Positions 42,050-50,589 of a stretch of DNA of 64,000 nt are shown here, one piece after another; the stretch's first letter is position 1; every line of letters begins with the position of its first letter. A program made the position numbers and the translations under genes. Source of the stretch: JAGLQQ01 sp043806135 (GTDB lineage: Bacteria; Omnitrophota; Gorgyraeia; B26-G9). The stretch is from positions 1 through 64,000 of the forward strand of contig JAZDHG010000064.1 in the NCBI GenBank assembly GCA_043806135.1, in the 5' to 3' direction. The notes beneath the pieces were generated by a model. The model had not been told where the DNA came from. It did not search any database and saw only the letters and a list, made by a program, of their open reading frames with translations.

Positions 42050-42427
42050 TCACGGCCAAACATGCGTTCCGGATGTGTCACTGCATACGGCTCCAGCACT
42101 GCCGGCAGCACCACTAAGTGTATATGCTCCTGGTCCAACGATAGGACATTGAGGTACACCAGCCAAATATCCAGAGGTTTGCAGAAAAGCAACGTTATTA
42201 GAACCACCCCAGGTAAAACCACTAGAAACGTTTTCTTTTACTTCATAAATATTCATCGCAGAGACAAGGCCGCGCAAGTTAGCAACGCAAACCTTTACGT
42301 TCGCATCATCTCTTACATCAGCAAAACGAGGTAAAATCAATGAAACCAGAATTCCAAGTATTGCAATGACGATCAAAAGTTCGATTAATGTAAAACCTTT
42401 TCTATTCATCTTCTTCATCTTCTTCAT
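42050..42427 (-). CDS. type IV pilin-like protein, copy 1 of 3
   Basis: This is a prepilin of about 125 residues. The leader is Lys-rich, with a repeated MKK (MKKMKKMNRKG). Cleavage should follow Gly before FTLIELLIVIAILGILVSLIL with Glu5. The globular part has three Cys (KVCVANLRG, QCPIVG, VCSDT) and ends GTHVWP. I chose the ATG at 42427, 8 bp from AGAGG; a GTG at 42436 is possible. It is the most diverged of three tandem paralogues and the last before the terminator. Confidence 0.9.
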   Translation of the reverse strand: MKKMKKMNRKGFTLIELLIVIAILGILVSLILPRFADVRDDANVKVCVANLRGLVSAMNIYEVKENVSSGFTWGGSNNVAFLQTSGYLAGVPQCPIVGPGAYTLSGAAGSAGAVCSDTSGTHVWP

Positions 42428-42463
42428 CTTATTCACCTCTTTTCCAAATATGTCTTTAAACGA

Positions 42464-42820
42464 TCACGGCCAAACATGCGTTCCGGCCACACTGCAGGCT
42501 GCTGCTGGACTGCCAGCAGCTCCGCTAATCGTATACGCCCCTGATCCGGCAATAGGACAAGCCGGTTCATCCGCTAAATATCCAGCGGTTTTAAGAAAAG
42601 CAACGTCGTACGGAGTAATCCAGCTAAAACTGGAATCAACATTTTCTTTTACTTCATAAGTATTCATAGCTGAAACAAGACCCCGTATATTAGCTATGCA
42701 AACTTTTGTATTCGCATCAGTTCTTACATCAGCAAAACGCGGCAGAATAAGAGAAACCAGAATTCCAAGTATTGCGATCACAACCAAAAGTTCTATCAGT
42801 GTGAACCCATATCTTTTCAT
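42464..42820 (-). CDS. type IV pilin-like protein, copy 2 of 3
   Basis: This is a 118-residue prepilin: leader MKRYG, then FTLIELLVVIAILGILVSLILPRFADVR. Its body is nearly collinear with the other two copies (KVCIANIRGLVSAMNTYEV), with Cys in KVC, ACPIAG and AACSV and the same GTHVWP C-terminus. It is a small GspG/PilA-class pilin. It has a good AGAGGTGG ribosome site, so all three copies are translated independently. Confidence 0.92.
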   Translation of the reverse strand: MKRYGFTLIELLVVIAILGILVSLILPRFADVRTDANTKVCIANIRGLVSAMNTYEVKENVDSSFSWITPYDVAFLKTAGYLADEPACPIAGSGAYTISGAAGSPAAACSVAGTHVWP

Positions 42821-42857
42821 CTTAATCCACCTCTTTTTCTATTAAATTAAATTTTTA

Positions 42858-43214
42858 TCACGGCCAAACATGCGTTCCGCCTTCACTACATGCCGCTGCA
42901 GCACTGCCGGCAGCTCCGCTAAGAGTATATGCTCCTGATCCGGCAATAGGACAATCTGGTTGATCAGCTAAATATCCCGCGGTTTCCAGGAAAGCAACAT
43001 CATTTGTACCACCCCATGTAAAACTGGACTGAACGTTTTCTTTTACTTCATAAGTATTCATAGCTGAAACAAGACCCCGTATATTCGCTACGCAAACTTT
43101 GGTATTCGCATCATCTCTTACATCAGCAAAACGCGGTAAGATCAATGCAACCAGAATACCTAGAATAGCAATAACAATCAAAAGCTCAATTAATGTAAAA
43201 CCTTTCCTGCTCAT
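42858..43214 (-). CDS. type IV pilin-like protein, copy 3 of 3 (promoter-proximal)
   Basis: This is a 118-residue prepilin with leader MSRKG and mature FTLIELLIVIAILGILVALILPRFADVR. The conserved VCVANIRGLVSAMNTYEV, DCPIAGSGAYTLSG and AACSEGGTHVWP match copies 1 and 2. AGGAGGT lies 8 bp upstream of the ATG. As the first pilin after the promoters at 43557-43627, it is the likeliest major pilin, with the others as variants. Confidence 0.92.
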   Translation of the reverse strand: MSRKGFTLIELLIVIAILGILVALILPRFADVRDDANTKVCVANIRGLVSAMNTYEVKENVQSSFTWGGTNDVAFLETAGYLADQPDCPIAGSGAYTLSGAAGSAAAACSEGGTHVWP

Positions 43215-43278
43215 CTTACTTCACCTCCTATAGTTAGTTATAAACACCTTAACATTATCATCATCCGCAAAACATGAA

Positions 43279-43542
43279 TTAAGACATCCTGTCCAATTCA
43301 CCCATCCAGCACAGCTGGACGATTCTATATATAACCGGCCTTAACTTTCCCTGTTCGCTGAGCCCCAAGAGACCAAATGCCATACAAATCCCTGTAACAA
43401 AAAACATTGTACCATAAAGCATAAGTCTACACTCAGTAACTATATCCAGCCGGGTTTGAAAAATAGGCAGTAATGAAATCAAAATGCCGGCAAAGGCAGT
43501 GTTTTCAGGATAGCCAATTATCCTAACACCTTTTATCTTCAC
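43279..43542 (-). CDS. hypothetical small membrane protein
   Basis: This is an 87-residue frame from a GTG (43542) with GGAGGG close upstream. It has two hydrophobic segments (TAFAGILISLLPIF and LMLYGTMFFVTGICMAFGLL), short charged ends and no recognised family. It lies between the dual promoter and the pilins on the same strand, so it would be cotranscribed. The ribosome site overlaps the predicted sigma-70 start, so only the sigma-54 transcript would carry a full leader. It may be chance coding. Confidence 0.45.
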   Translation of the reverse strand: MKIKGVRIIGYPENTAFAGILISLLPIFQTRLDIVTECRLMLYGTMFFVTGICMAFGLLGLSEQGKLRPVIYRIVQLCWMGELDRMS

Positions 43543-43556
43543 TGCTTCCCTCCTTT

Positions 43557-43585
43557 TTTATATAATAATCAGCTGTTTTTGTCAA
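43557..43585 (-). promoter_or_regulatory. sigma-70-like promoter upstream of the pilin cluster
   Basis: TTGACA (43580-43585), 17 bp, TATAAA (43557-43562). The start is predicted near 43550, just before the GTG at 43542. It lies about 30 bp downstream of the sigma-54 site. Confidence 0.65.
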
Positions 43586-43612
43586 GGAATATGTTCTTTC
43601 AGATTGGAAGAA

Positions 43613-43627
43613 GCAATTAGCATGCCA
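43613..43627 (-). promoter_or_regulatory. sigma-54 (-24/-12) promoter of the pilin cluster
   Basis: TGGCATGCTAATTGC matches the consensus TGGCACG-N4-TTGC with one change, and the essential GG-N10-GC spacing is exact (GG at 43626-43625, GC at 43614-43613). The start is near 43601. The window encodes a sigma-54 activator (44962-46359) next to a PilS-like kinase. This is the classical wiring of pilin genes. Confidence 0.75.
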
Positions 43628-43742
43628 TTGCTATTGACAATCAAAAGCCCGACGGATAGAGATTCTCTGCACGATAACTATGGGTATCTGTTTTCCCAGC
43701 AAAAAGATAATGTGCAATATATTACCCATATCACACTGCCCA

Positions 43743-44960
43743 TTATTTAATAACATTCACCAGATTAAACATCGGCAGAAATAGAGAAAGAGCAATGACC
43801 GCAACAATACCGCCTATAAAAATCAGCATTATCGGCTCAACTATAGAGCTAAGCCTTTTAACCGTGCTGTCAACCTCACTGTCATAAAAATCAGCAATCT
43901 TATTCAAAATAGTATCCAAAGTACCGGATTCCTCCCCCACCGCAACCATGTGCCCGACCATTAAAGGAAAAATCTTATTGTCCCGAAGCGGATTGGCCAT
44001 GCTTTCCCCCCGATTGACGTTTTCCGCTACAATGGAAACGATTTTGGCAATCGCCGCATTGCCTACAGTTGTCTCCACGATCCGCAGTGACTGCAATATA
44101 GGCACACCGCTGTTTATTAATGTCCCCAATGTACGCGCAAAACGTGAAATTCCGGCTTTTTTAATTATGGTGCCAAAAACAGGAATTTTTAGGAGCAGCA
44201 ATTCAAAATTATATTTGCCTACTTTGGTTTTGATATAACGCGTAAACATCAGCATGAAAGTAATGATTCCTCCCAGTATAAAAGGCCATTTTGTCCTTAA
44301 AAAGTGACTCATTTTTAAAAGGATCTGTGTAGGCAGAGGAAGTGCTGCATCCATGGACTTAAATAATGCCTCGAATTTAGGAAACACACCCATGACCAGG
44401 AAAAGCACAACACCAATGGTAACAATAACGATCAACACGGGATATGTTAAAGCAGTTTTTACATTAGCCCTTATTTCTTCAGACTGCTCGGCAAAAAGAG
44501 CAAGCCGCCGCAGAATTTCTTCCAAAGCACCTCCGGTTTCCCCGGCATTTATCATATTGACAAATAAAACGGAAAAAACTTTTGGATGTTTTTCAAGTGC
44601 CGCGGAAAAAGAAGTTCCTGATTCCACGTCATCACGCACCTTGGCTAAAACCTCCTGCAATTTTTTATTTTCAACCTGCTGGCAAAGTATATTTAAACTG
44701 GTAACAAGGGTTATTCCAGAACCGATCATTGTTGCCAGCTGATTGTTAAAGATCACCAGATCCCTTGACCTTACCCTGGCAAAAATATCCAGGATATCCG
44801 CATCTAAGGTCTTGACCTGCACCCTTTCTTCTTCAATGCTGACAACAAAATAGCTCATTTCCCTTAATTTATCCGCAACAGTAGAACTGTTTATAGCTTC
44901 CAGCTTTCCGCTGATCAGTTTCCCTGCGGCATCTCTTGCCTTATATATAAAGGTCGGCAT
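43743..44960 (-). CDS. pilC: type IV pilus inner-membrane platform protein PilC
   Basis: This GspF-family protein forms the inner-membrane platform under the pilus. The 405-residue sequence begins with PTFIYKARDAAGKLISGKLEA, as in PilC. It has two T2SSF domains, each with NAGETGGALEEIL or AVGEESGTLDTIL motifs, and three hydrophobic segments (near residues 165-190, 220-240 and 375-400). It lies 1 bp after the pilR-like gene in the pilT-T-B-S-R-C operon. Confidence 0.95.
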   Translation of the reverse strand: MPTFIYKARDAAGKLISGKLEAINSSTVADKLREMSYFVVSIEEERVQVKTLDADILDIFARVRSRDLVIFNNQLATMIGSGITLVTSLNILCQQVENKKLQEVLAKVRDDVESGTSFSAALEKHPKVFSVLFVNMINAGETGGALEEILRRLALFAEQSEEIRANVKTALTYPVLIVIVTIGVVLFLVMGVFPKFEALFKSMDAALPLPTQILLKMSHFLRTKWPFILGGIITFMLMFTRYIKTKVGKYNFELLLLKIPVFGTIIKKAGISRFARTLGTLINSGVPILQSLRIVETTVGNAAIAKIVSIVAENVNRGESMANPLRDNKIFPLMVGHMVAVGEESGTLDTILNKIADFYDSEVDSTVKRLSSIVEPIMLIFIGGIVAVIALSLFLPMFNLVNVIK

Positions 44961-44961
44961 A

Positions 44962-46359
44962 TTATAATTCCTCTTCCTTTATCAGATTGCACTTCTTCAT
45001 TTTATTAAACAAACTCTTCCGGCTTATTTTCAAAATACCGGCTGTTTCCGAGCGGTTCCAGTTCGTCTTTTTTAAAACTTTGAGGATTATCTGTTTTTCC
45101 ACTTCATCGGTTATATCTTTTACTGTTTCGATCAAAGACTTAGAAAAATCAGCAGACTCTGTCTCAAGCTTTATTTCACTGTCTAAAAACTGGATGTAAA
45201 AAGGAAGGTCTTTGTTAGTGATCATTTTACCTTCTGATAGAATAATCGCCCTCTGCAAGGCATTCTGCAGCTCCCGCACATTGCCCGGCCAAGGATACTT
45301 CATCAACAACTCCATGGCCTCAAGCGAGATATGTTCTATAGACTTATTGAATTCCTTATTAAACTTATGCATAAAATGTTCGAATAAAAGCGGTATGTCC
45401 TCCCGTTTTTCCCTAAGCGGCGGCAGATTGATCGAAACAACATTGATCCGGTAAAAAAGATCCTCTCGGAATTGTTCTTCTTTTACGGCACGAAACAGAT
45501 CTTTATTGGTAGCAGCGATAATCCGCACATCAACCTTAACGACCTCTGTAGAACCGACACGCTCAAACTCTTTTTCCTGCAGAACACGCAGTATCTTCGC
45601 CTGCATGGCAAGACTCATGTCTCCGATCTCATCAAGGAATATCGTCCCTTTGTCTGCGGCTTCAAACCTTCCGGTTTTTCTTGAGCCCGCATCGGTAAAA
45701 GCTCCTTTTTCATGACCAAAAAGCTCACTTTCCAAAACCCCTTCAGGAATAGCCGCGCAGTTGACTTTGATAAAAGGCTCGTTACTGCGGCCGGAATTAT
45801 AATGTATTGCTCTTGCCGCCAGCTCCTTTCCAGTTCCGCTTTCCCCCTGTATAAGAACAGTGACATCAGTGCTGGTTACTTTTTTGATGATCTCAAAAAC
45901 TTCCATCATCTTGCCTGATGAACCGATTATTTCTTCCAGCTTAAAATTCCTACCCAGCTCTTCTTTGAGAAGCTTATTTTCACAATTAAGACGGTTACAT
46001 TCAAGCGCCCTGTTTACAACCAAACGCAGCTCATCTATTTCAAACGGTTTTGTAAAGTAATCATACGCACCTTTTTTAATAGCTTCAATAGCAATCTTCT
46101 GAGCGCCATAGGCGGTTATAATAACGATTAACTGCTCAGGATTTATCGCTTTAATTTTTGAGAGCACCTCAAACCCGTCCATACCCGGCATTTTCACATC
46201 AAGTGTGATTACATCAAATGGCCCCTGCTTTGCGGAGATATCAAGCGCTTCTTGGCCGCAAGAAGCAGGCACAACAGTGTATCCTTCTTTGCGCAGTGTT
46301 TCTATAAGAAGAAATCTAAAACTCGCATCATCATCAACAATCATTATTTTTGGTTTCAT
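44962..46359 (-). CDS. pilR: sigma-54-dependent response regulator (PilR-like)
   Basis: This 465-residue NtrC-family activator has a receiver domain (residues 1-120; acidic pocket VDDD, phospho-Asp in TLDVKMPGMDG). The AAA+ domain has Walker A GESGTGKE, GHEKGAFTDA (the sigma-54-contact loop, GAFTDA for GAFTGA), Walker B TIFLDEIGD and the second region WPGNVRELQNAL. A Fis-type HTH ends it (WNRSETAGILKISRKSLFNK). It pairs with the kinase 10 bp upstream. The sigma-54 site at 43613-43627 is its likely target. Confidence 0.93.
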   Translation of the reverse strand: MKPKIMIVDDDASFRFLLIETLRKEGYTVVPASCGQEALDISAKQGPFDVITLDVKMPGMDGFEVLSKIKAINPEQLIVIITAYGAQKIAIEAIKKGAYDYFTKPFEIDELRLVVNRALECNRLNCENKLLKEELGRNFKLEEIIGSSGKMMEVFEIIKKVTSTDVTVLIQGESGTGKELAARAIHYNSGRSNEPFIKVNCAAIPEGVLESELFGHEKGAFTDAGSRKTGRFEAADKGTIFLDEIGDMSLAMQAKILRVLQEKEFERVGSTEVVKVDVRIIAATNKDLFRAVKEEQFREDLFYRINVVSINLPPLREKREDIPLLFEHFMHKFNKEFNKSIEHISLEAMELLMKYPWPGNVRELQNALQRAIILSEGKMITNKDLPFYIQFLDSEIKLETESADFSKSLIETVKDITDEVEKQIILKVLKKTNWNRSETAGILKISRKSLFNKMKKCNLIKEEEL

Positions 46360-46369
46360 CTTTATCTAT

Positions 46370-47806
46370 CTACCTTTTCTCCGGCAAGCTTATCATAAAC
46401 GTTGTCCCCTGCCCAACCTCACTTTTAACATCGATCTTTCCCTGGTGGCTTGAGATTATCTGATGAGCTATTGTTAACCCCAAACCTGTACCGCTGGCCT
46501 TTGAGGTGTAAAAGGGGTCAAATATTTTTTTCAGGCCTTCATCAGTAATACCGATACCGGTATCGGCAAAGGAAATATTCAGAACTTTCGTGTTTTTGTT
46601 AAAATCAGTTTTTATGGTTAAGTCTCCGCCGTTTTCCATGGCGCTGAAAGCATTAAAAATAATATTCAAAAATGCCTGCTGCAATTTCTTGGCATCAGCG
46701 AGCACGGGGGGGATGTCGGAAGAAAACTGCTTAATTATCTGTATATTTACTTTTTTAGAATCATGCGCTGCTAAAAGAAGCGTTTGCTCAATAACATCAT
46801 TAATGTTCAGCTGAATAAAATTCGCCTCCAGTTCAGAAGCATCCGGACGCGCAAAACTCAACAACTCCTCAACGACTTTATTTAAACGATCAACTTCTTT
46901 TACAATTACATCTGCATATGATTTTTTCTGATCATCATCCTTTAGATCTTCCTTTAAAAGCTGCACAAGACCTTTAACCGATCCTAAAGGATTACGGATT
47001 TCATGTGCAACACCTGCAGCCAGACTTCCCACGGCAGCAAGCCTATCCGCCCTGCGCACCTGTTCTTCCAAATGCTTAATATGCTCAAGGTCTTTGAATG
47101 TAACAACAATCCCGAGAAAAGTATTCATTTTATCCCTTAAAAGAGATGTCGTGATGCCTATGGGGATCTTTTTCCCAACTTTTGAATAAATATTGATTTC
47201 CCGTGATGAACTTGTTTTCTTTCCCTGCAATGTTTCCCTTATGATCTGACTTAAAGCAATGTTATTACCGCTCTCAGGAAAAACATCAAAAACAGATTTA
47301 CCGACAATATCATCCGTATTATAACCAAGAATAAGCTCTGCTGATTTATTAAAAGTAGCTATAAATCCCTTCATGTTTATGGTAATAACTCCGCCGGTCA
47401 TACTTTCAATTATATGTTCATTAAGCGATGAAACCATGGCATTAAAAGACTTGCCTAATGCACCGATCTCATCTTCTGTATTAATTTGTACTGTCCGGCT
47501 TAAATCTCCGGTAGCAACTTGTTTTGCGCTTGAGGTAAGTCTTTTAATCGGCAGGGTAATCGCATAGGCCAGTATAATACCGAATATACCTGCTACTATG
47601 GAACTAACCCATATTTGTTTACTTAAGATCTCAATAACTTTTTTAAATAAAAAGATGTCTTTATCATCAGCTAACTTTGCAAAATTTGTTTTTACAATAT
47701 AATACGAAAAAATCTGCGCACCAAAAACGAGGATAACAATCAATAGCGGAATGGTAATTATCAGGTTGGTTCTCACCCGTTTCTTGAGTGAGTATGTCTT
47801 CATCAT
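46370..47806 (-). CDS. pilS: membrane sensor histidine kinase (PilS-like)
   Basis: The 478-residue kinase has two transmembrane helices (about residues 15-33 and 60-80), a HAMP domain (LPIKRLTSSAKQVATGDLSR), a PAS domain (GVITINMKGFIATFNKSAELILGYN), HisKA with the phospho-His in AAGVAHEIRNPLGSVKGLV, and HATPase_c (DTGIGITDEGLKKIFDPFYTSK, GTGLGLTIAH). It should phosphorylate the adjacent sigma-54 regulator. It is 5 bp after pilB. Confidence 0.92.
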   Translation of the reverse strand: MMKTYSLKKRVRTNLIITIPLLIVILVFGAQIFSYYIVKTNFAKLADDKDIFLFKKVIEILSKQIWVSSIVAGIFGIILAYAITLPIKRLTSSAKQVATGDLSRTVQINTEDEIGALGKSFNAMVSSLNEHIIESMTGGVITINMKGFIATFNKSAELILGYNTDDIVGKSVFDVFPESGNNIALSQIIRETLQGKKTSSSREINIYSKVGKKIPIGITTSLLRDKMNTFLGIVVTFKDLEHIKHLEEQVRRADRLAAVGSLAAGVAHEIRNPLGSVKGLVQLLKEDLKDDDQKKSYADVIVKEVDRLNKVVEELLSFARPDASELEANFIQLNINDVIEQTLLLAAHDSKKVNIQIIKQFSSDIPPVLADAKKLQQAFLNIIFNAFSAMENGGDLTIKTDFNKNTKVLNISFADTGIGITDEGLKKIFDPFYTSKASGTGLGLTIAHQIISSHQGKIDVKSEVGQGTTFMISLPEKR

Positions 47807-47811
47807 AAGCG

Positions 47812-49512
47812 CTATCCTTTCGCTTCTTCAGCTGTTGCCCGAAGTACTTCCTCAATGGTTGTAATTCCGTTTACAACTTTTTTAAATCCATCTTCACGAA
47901 GTGTGCTCATGCCATGAGACTTTGCCAGTTTTCTTATTTCCACAGCAGGCGCATTTGCCATTATCATTTCTCTTATGGCATCATTAATGGTCATCAGCTC
48001 ATAAATACCTATACGGCCTCTGTACCCGCTGCCTTTGCAGGCATCACATCCTTTGCCTTTATAAAAAGTATAAGTCTCCGCTCTGGGTTCAAGTCTAAGA
48101 TTACAAAGCATTTCTTCATTAGGCGTGTATGCCTCTTTGCAATTTTCACATATGGTTCTTATAAGCCTTTGGGCAAGGATACCTGAAACCGCAGAGGCAA
48201 CGAGAAAAGCATCTATCTTCATATCGATCAAACGCGTGATTGTTGAGGGCGCGTCATTTGTATGAATCGTACTTAAAACAAGATGCCCGGTCAATGCAGA
48301 TTGTATGGCAATTTCAGCTGTCTCAAGATCTCTGATCTCCCCGATCATTATAACATTCGGGTCCTGCCTTAAAAAACTGCGCAGCCCGGCAGCAAAAGTT
48401 AAACCTGCCCTGGGATTAATCTGTACCTGATTGATCATCTTAAGACGGTATTCTACAGGGTCTTCAACCGTAAGGATATTTTTCTCAATAGTATTAATTG
48501 TGCTTAGTGCCGAATACAGTGTCGTCGTTTTTCCGCTTGAAGTAGGGCCGGTAACAAGAATCATCCCATAAGGCCTTCTGATCAACTTTTCAAATTTTTC
48601 CTGATCGTGGGGAAGAAATCCTAATTTATCCATCTCCATTATTACCATTGCCTTATCAAGCACCCGCATAACAATTTTCTCTCCGAGTACTGTCGGTAAG
48701 GTTGATACACGAAGATCAAGATTGCGGTCATTTAATTCAAACTGGAATCTGCCGTCCTGGGGCACACGTTTCTCTGAGATATCCAGGCCTGCGAGAACTT
48801 TAATACGCGAGGTCAAAGGAAGCTGCACATCTTTAGGATAAGTTTTGAATTCTCTTAAAAACCCGTCCACACGGCATCGCACACGCATTTCTTCCTCATC
48901 AGGTTCAATATGAATGTCTGTCGCACGCTCCTCTACGCAAAGACGGACAATTTCATCAACTAATTCTATTATTTCTTTGCCGGCAATTAAAGGCATCTGC
49001 TCTTTACTGTCTTGGGCAAAGCGATGCGGTGCCTCATATGAAGATGTATCCTCTTTAGGCTGCCCCTCAGTTTCTTTATAGCATCTGTCAAAAACCTTGA
49101 ATAAAGCCTGGCGCGAACAAATTACCGGCTCTATCATACAGCTGGTTAACAGCTGGACTTCATCTATAGCAAAGACATTTAAAGGATCCGCCATGGCTAT
49201 GGTTAAATTATTAGCTACTTTCTCCAGAGCAATTAATTCGTAACGGCGGGCAACTTGTTCAGGAATAAGTTTTACAACAGCTGGTTTTAAACCGTAACTC
49301 AGGATATCTATATGGGCAAGACCCAATTGCTGGGCAAGCACAACGATCAACTCTTCTTCTTTAATATACCCCAGTTCGATCAAAGTCTGACCTAAACGTG
49401 AACCGGCTTTTTTCTGCGCATCAAGAGCCTTTTGGACCTGGTCGCTGTTTACCAATCCTTTTTCAACTAAATATTCACCAAGAAGCTTTTTTTTACCCTT
49501 ATCCGCCGGCAT
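47812..49512 (-). CDS. pilB: type IV pilus extension ATPase PilB with MshEN domain
   Basis: PilB powers pilus extension. The 566-residue protein starts with an MshEN domain holding two 24-residue cyclic di-GMP motifs, residues 10-33 (LLGEYLVEKG...ALDAQ) and 39-62 (RLGQTLIELG...VLAQQ), split by a 5-residue spacer. Only the first Arg is changed to Leu. The motor core has Walker A GPTSSGKTTTLY, Asp box VEDPVEYRL, Walker B IMIGEIRDLETAEIA, the His box GHLVLSTIHTNDA and the zinc cysteines CENCKEAY and CDACKGSGY. It overlaps the upstream pilT by 14 bp. Confidence 0.95.
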   Translation of the reverse strand: MPADKGKKKLLGEYLVEKGLVNSDQVQKALDAQKKAGSRLGQTLIELGYIKEEELIVVLAQQLGLAHIDILSYGLKPAVVKLIPEQVARRYELIALEKVANNLTIAMADPLNVFAIDEVQLLTSCMIEPVICSRQALFKVFDRCYKETEGQPKEDTSSYEAPHRFAQDSKEQMPLIAGKEIIELVDEIVRLCVEERATDIHIEPDEEEMRVRCRVDGFLREFKTYPKDVQLPLTSRIKVLAGLDISEKRVPQDGRFQFELNDRNLDLRVSTLPTVLGEKIVMRVLDKAMVIMEMDKLGFLPHDQEKFEKLIRRPYGMILVTGPTSSGKTTTLYSALSTINTIEKNILTVEDPVEYRLKMINQVQINPRAGLTFAAGLRSFLRQDPNVIMIGEIRDLETAEIAIQSALTGHLVLSTIHTNDAPSTITRLIDMKIDAFLVASAVSGILAQRLIRTICENCKEAYTPNEEMLCNLRLEPRAETYTFYKGKGCDACKGSGYRGRIGIYELMTINDAIREMIMANAPAVEIRKLAKSHGMSTLREDGFKKVVNGITTIEEVLRATAEEAKG

Positions 49513-50587
49513 TTTTTGCTATCTCCTGTAGTTTTTTAAGCCGACGTTTTACCCCATCAGCATCGCGGGCTTTAAGGTAAGCGTCTTCCTCCGGGATAAG
49601 TCCCTTGTGCGCAAGATCAGCCAAAGCCATATCAACACTCTGCATTCCCACTTTCACGCCTGTTTCTAAAGAGGAATAAATCTGGAATGTTTTACCTTCC
49701 CGAATTAGGTTTCTAATCGCAGAGGTGGCAACCATTGTCTCTACTACAGGCACACGGCGCTTCTTATCTGTGCTTAACATCAATTGCTGACAAATCACCC
49801 CCTGCAATGTCAGAGAAACCTGTATCCTGACCTGCTGCTGCTGATAAGGCGGAAAAACATCGATCAGCCTGTCTATTGTCTGCACCGCATCTGTAGTATG
49901 CAGAGTACCTAAAACCAGGTGTCCGGTCTCAGCCGCGGTTATTGCATGCGCTATCGTTTCCAGGTCTCTCAACTCTCCGACAAGAATCACATTAGGATCC
50001 TGCCTTAATACATATTTTAAAGCACTGGCAAATGATTTTGTATCCGAACCTACTTCTCTTTGTTCAATAATACTGTTCTTATGAGCGTAGAGATACTCTA
50101 TCGGATCTTCAACCGTAATCACATGCGCTTTTCTTCGTGTATTGATTATATTTATCATGGAGGCCAAAGTCGTTGATTTGCCGCTGCCGGCAGCTCCTGT
50201 GACCAAAACCATGCCTTTATCAAGCATCGCAAACTCTTTGACAATACTGGGGAGCTCTAGTTCATCAACTGTTTTGATCTCTGATGCTAACCTTCGTAAA
50301 GCTATACCGATACTGCTTCTTTGTTTATGCAGATTAACTCTGAATCTTCCCAACCCGGCAATACCAAAGGAAAAATCAAGATCGCATTCTGATTCAAAAC
50401 TTTTTATCTGCTGTTCATTAAGCATTTCATATACATAATCTTTAGCGATCTGCGGAGTAACTTTACCCATTTCTTCAAGAATTATAAGCTCTCCGTTTAT
50501 GCGCAGCACAGGAGCGCTTCCGCAAACAATATGCAGATCAGATGCCCCGCGCTCTGTAGTAAGTTCCAATAATTCCTTTAATTTCAT
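49499..50587 (-). CDS. pilT: PilT-family retraction ATPase, copy 1
   Basis: The 362-residue motor has ASDLHIVCGSAPVLRI at the N-terminus, Walker A GAAGSGKSTTLAS, VEDPIEYLY, VILVGELRDLETIAHAI, GHLVLGTLHTTDAVQTIDRLIDVFPPYQQ and the C-terminal retraction motif AIRNLIREGK. These mark PilT. It is 2 bp from a second PilT. Tandem PilT/PilU-like pairs can cooperate in retraction; which is the main motor is unclear, although this copy has the more canonical AIRNLIRE. Confidence 0.93.
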   Translation of the reverse strand: MKLKELLELTTERGASDLHIVCGSAPVLRINGELIILEEMGKVTPQIAKDYVYEMLNEQQIKSFESECDLDFSFGIAGLGRFRVNLHKQRSSIGIALRRLASEIKTVDELELPSIVKEFAMLDKGMVLVTGAAGSGKSTTLASMINIINTRRKAHVITVEDPIEYLYAHKNSIIEQREVGSDTKSFASALKYVLRQDPNVILVGELRDLETIAHAITAAETGHLVLGTLHTTDAVQTIDRLIDVFPPYQQQQVRIQVSLTLQGVICQQLMLSTDKKRRVPVVETMVATSAIRNLIREGKTFQIYSSLETGVKVGMQSVDMALADLAHKGLIPEEDAYLKARDADGVKRRLKKLQEIAKNAGG

Positions 50588-50589
50588 AA

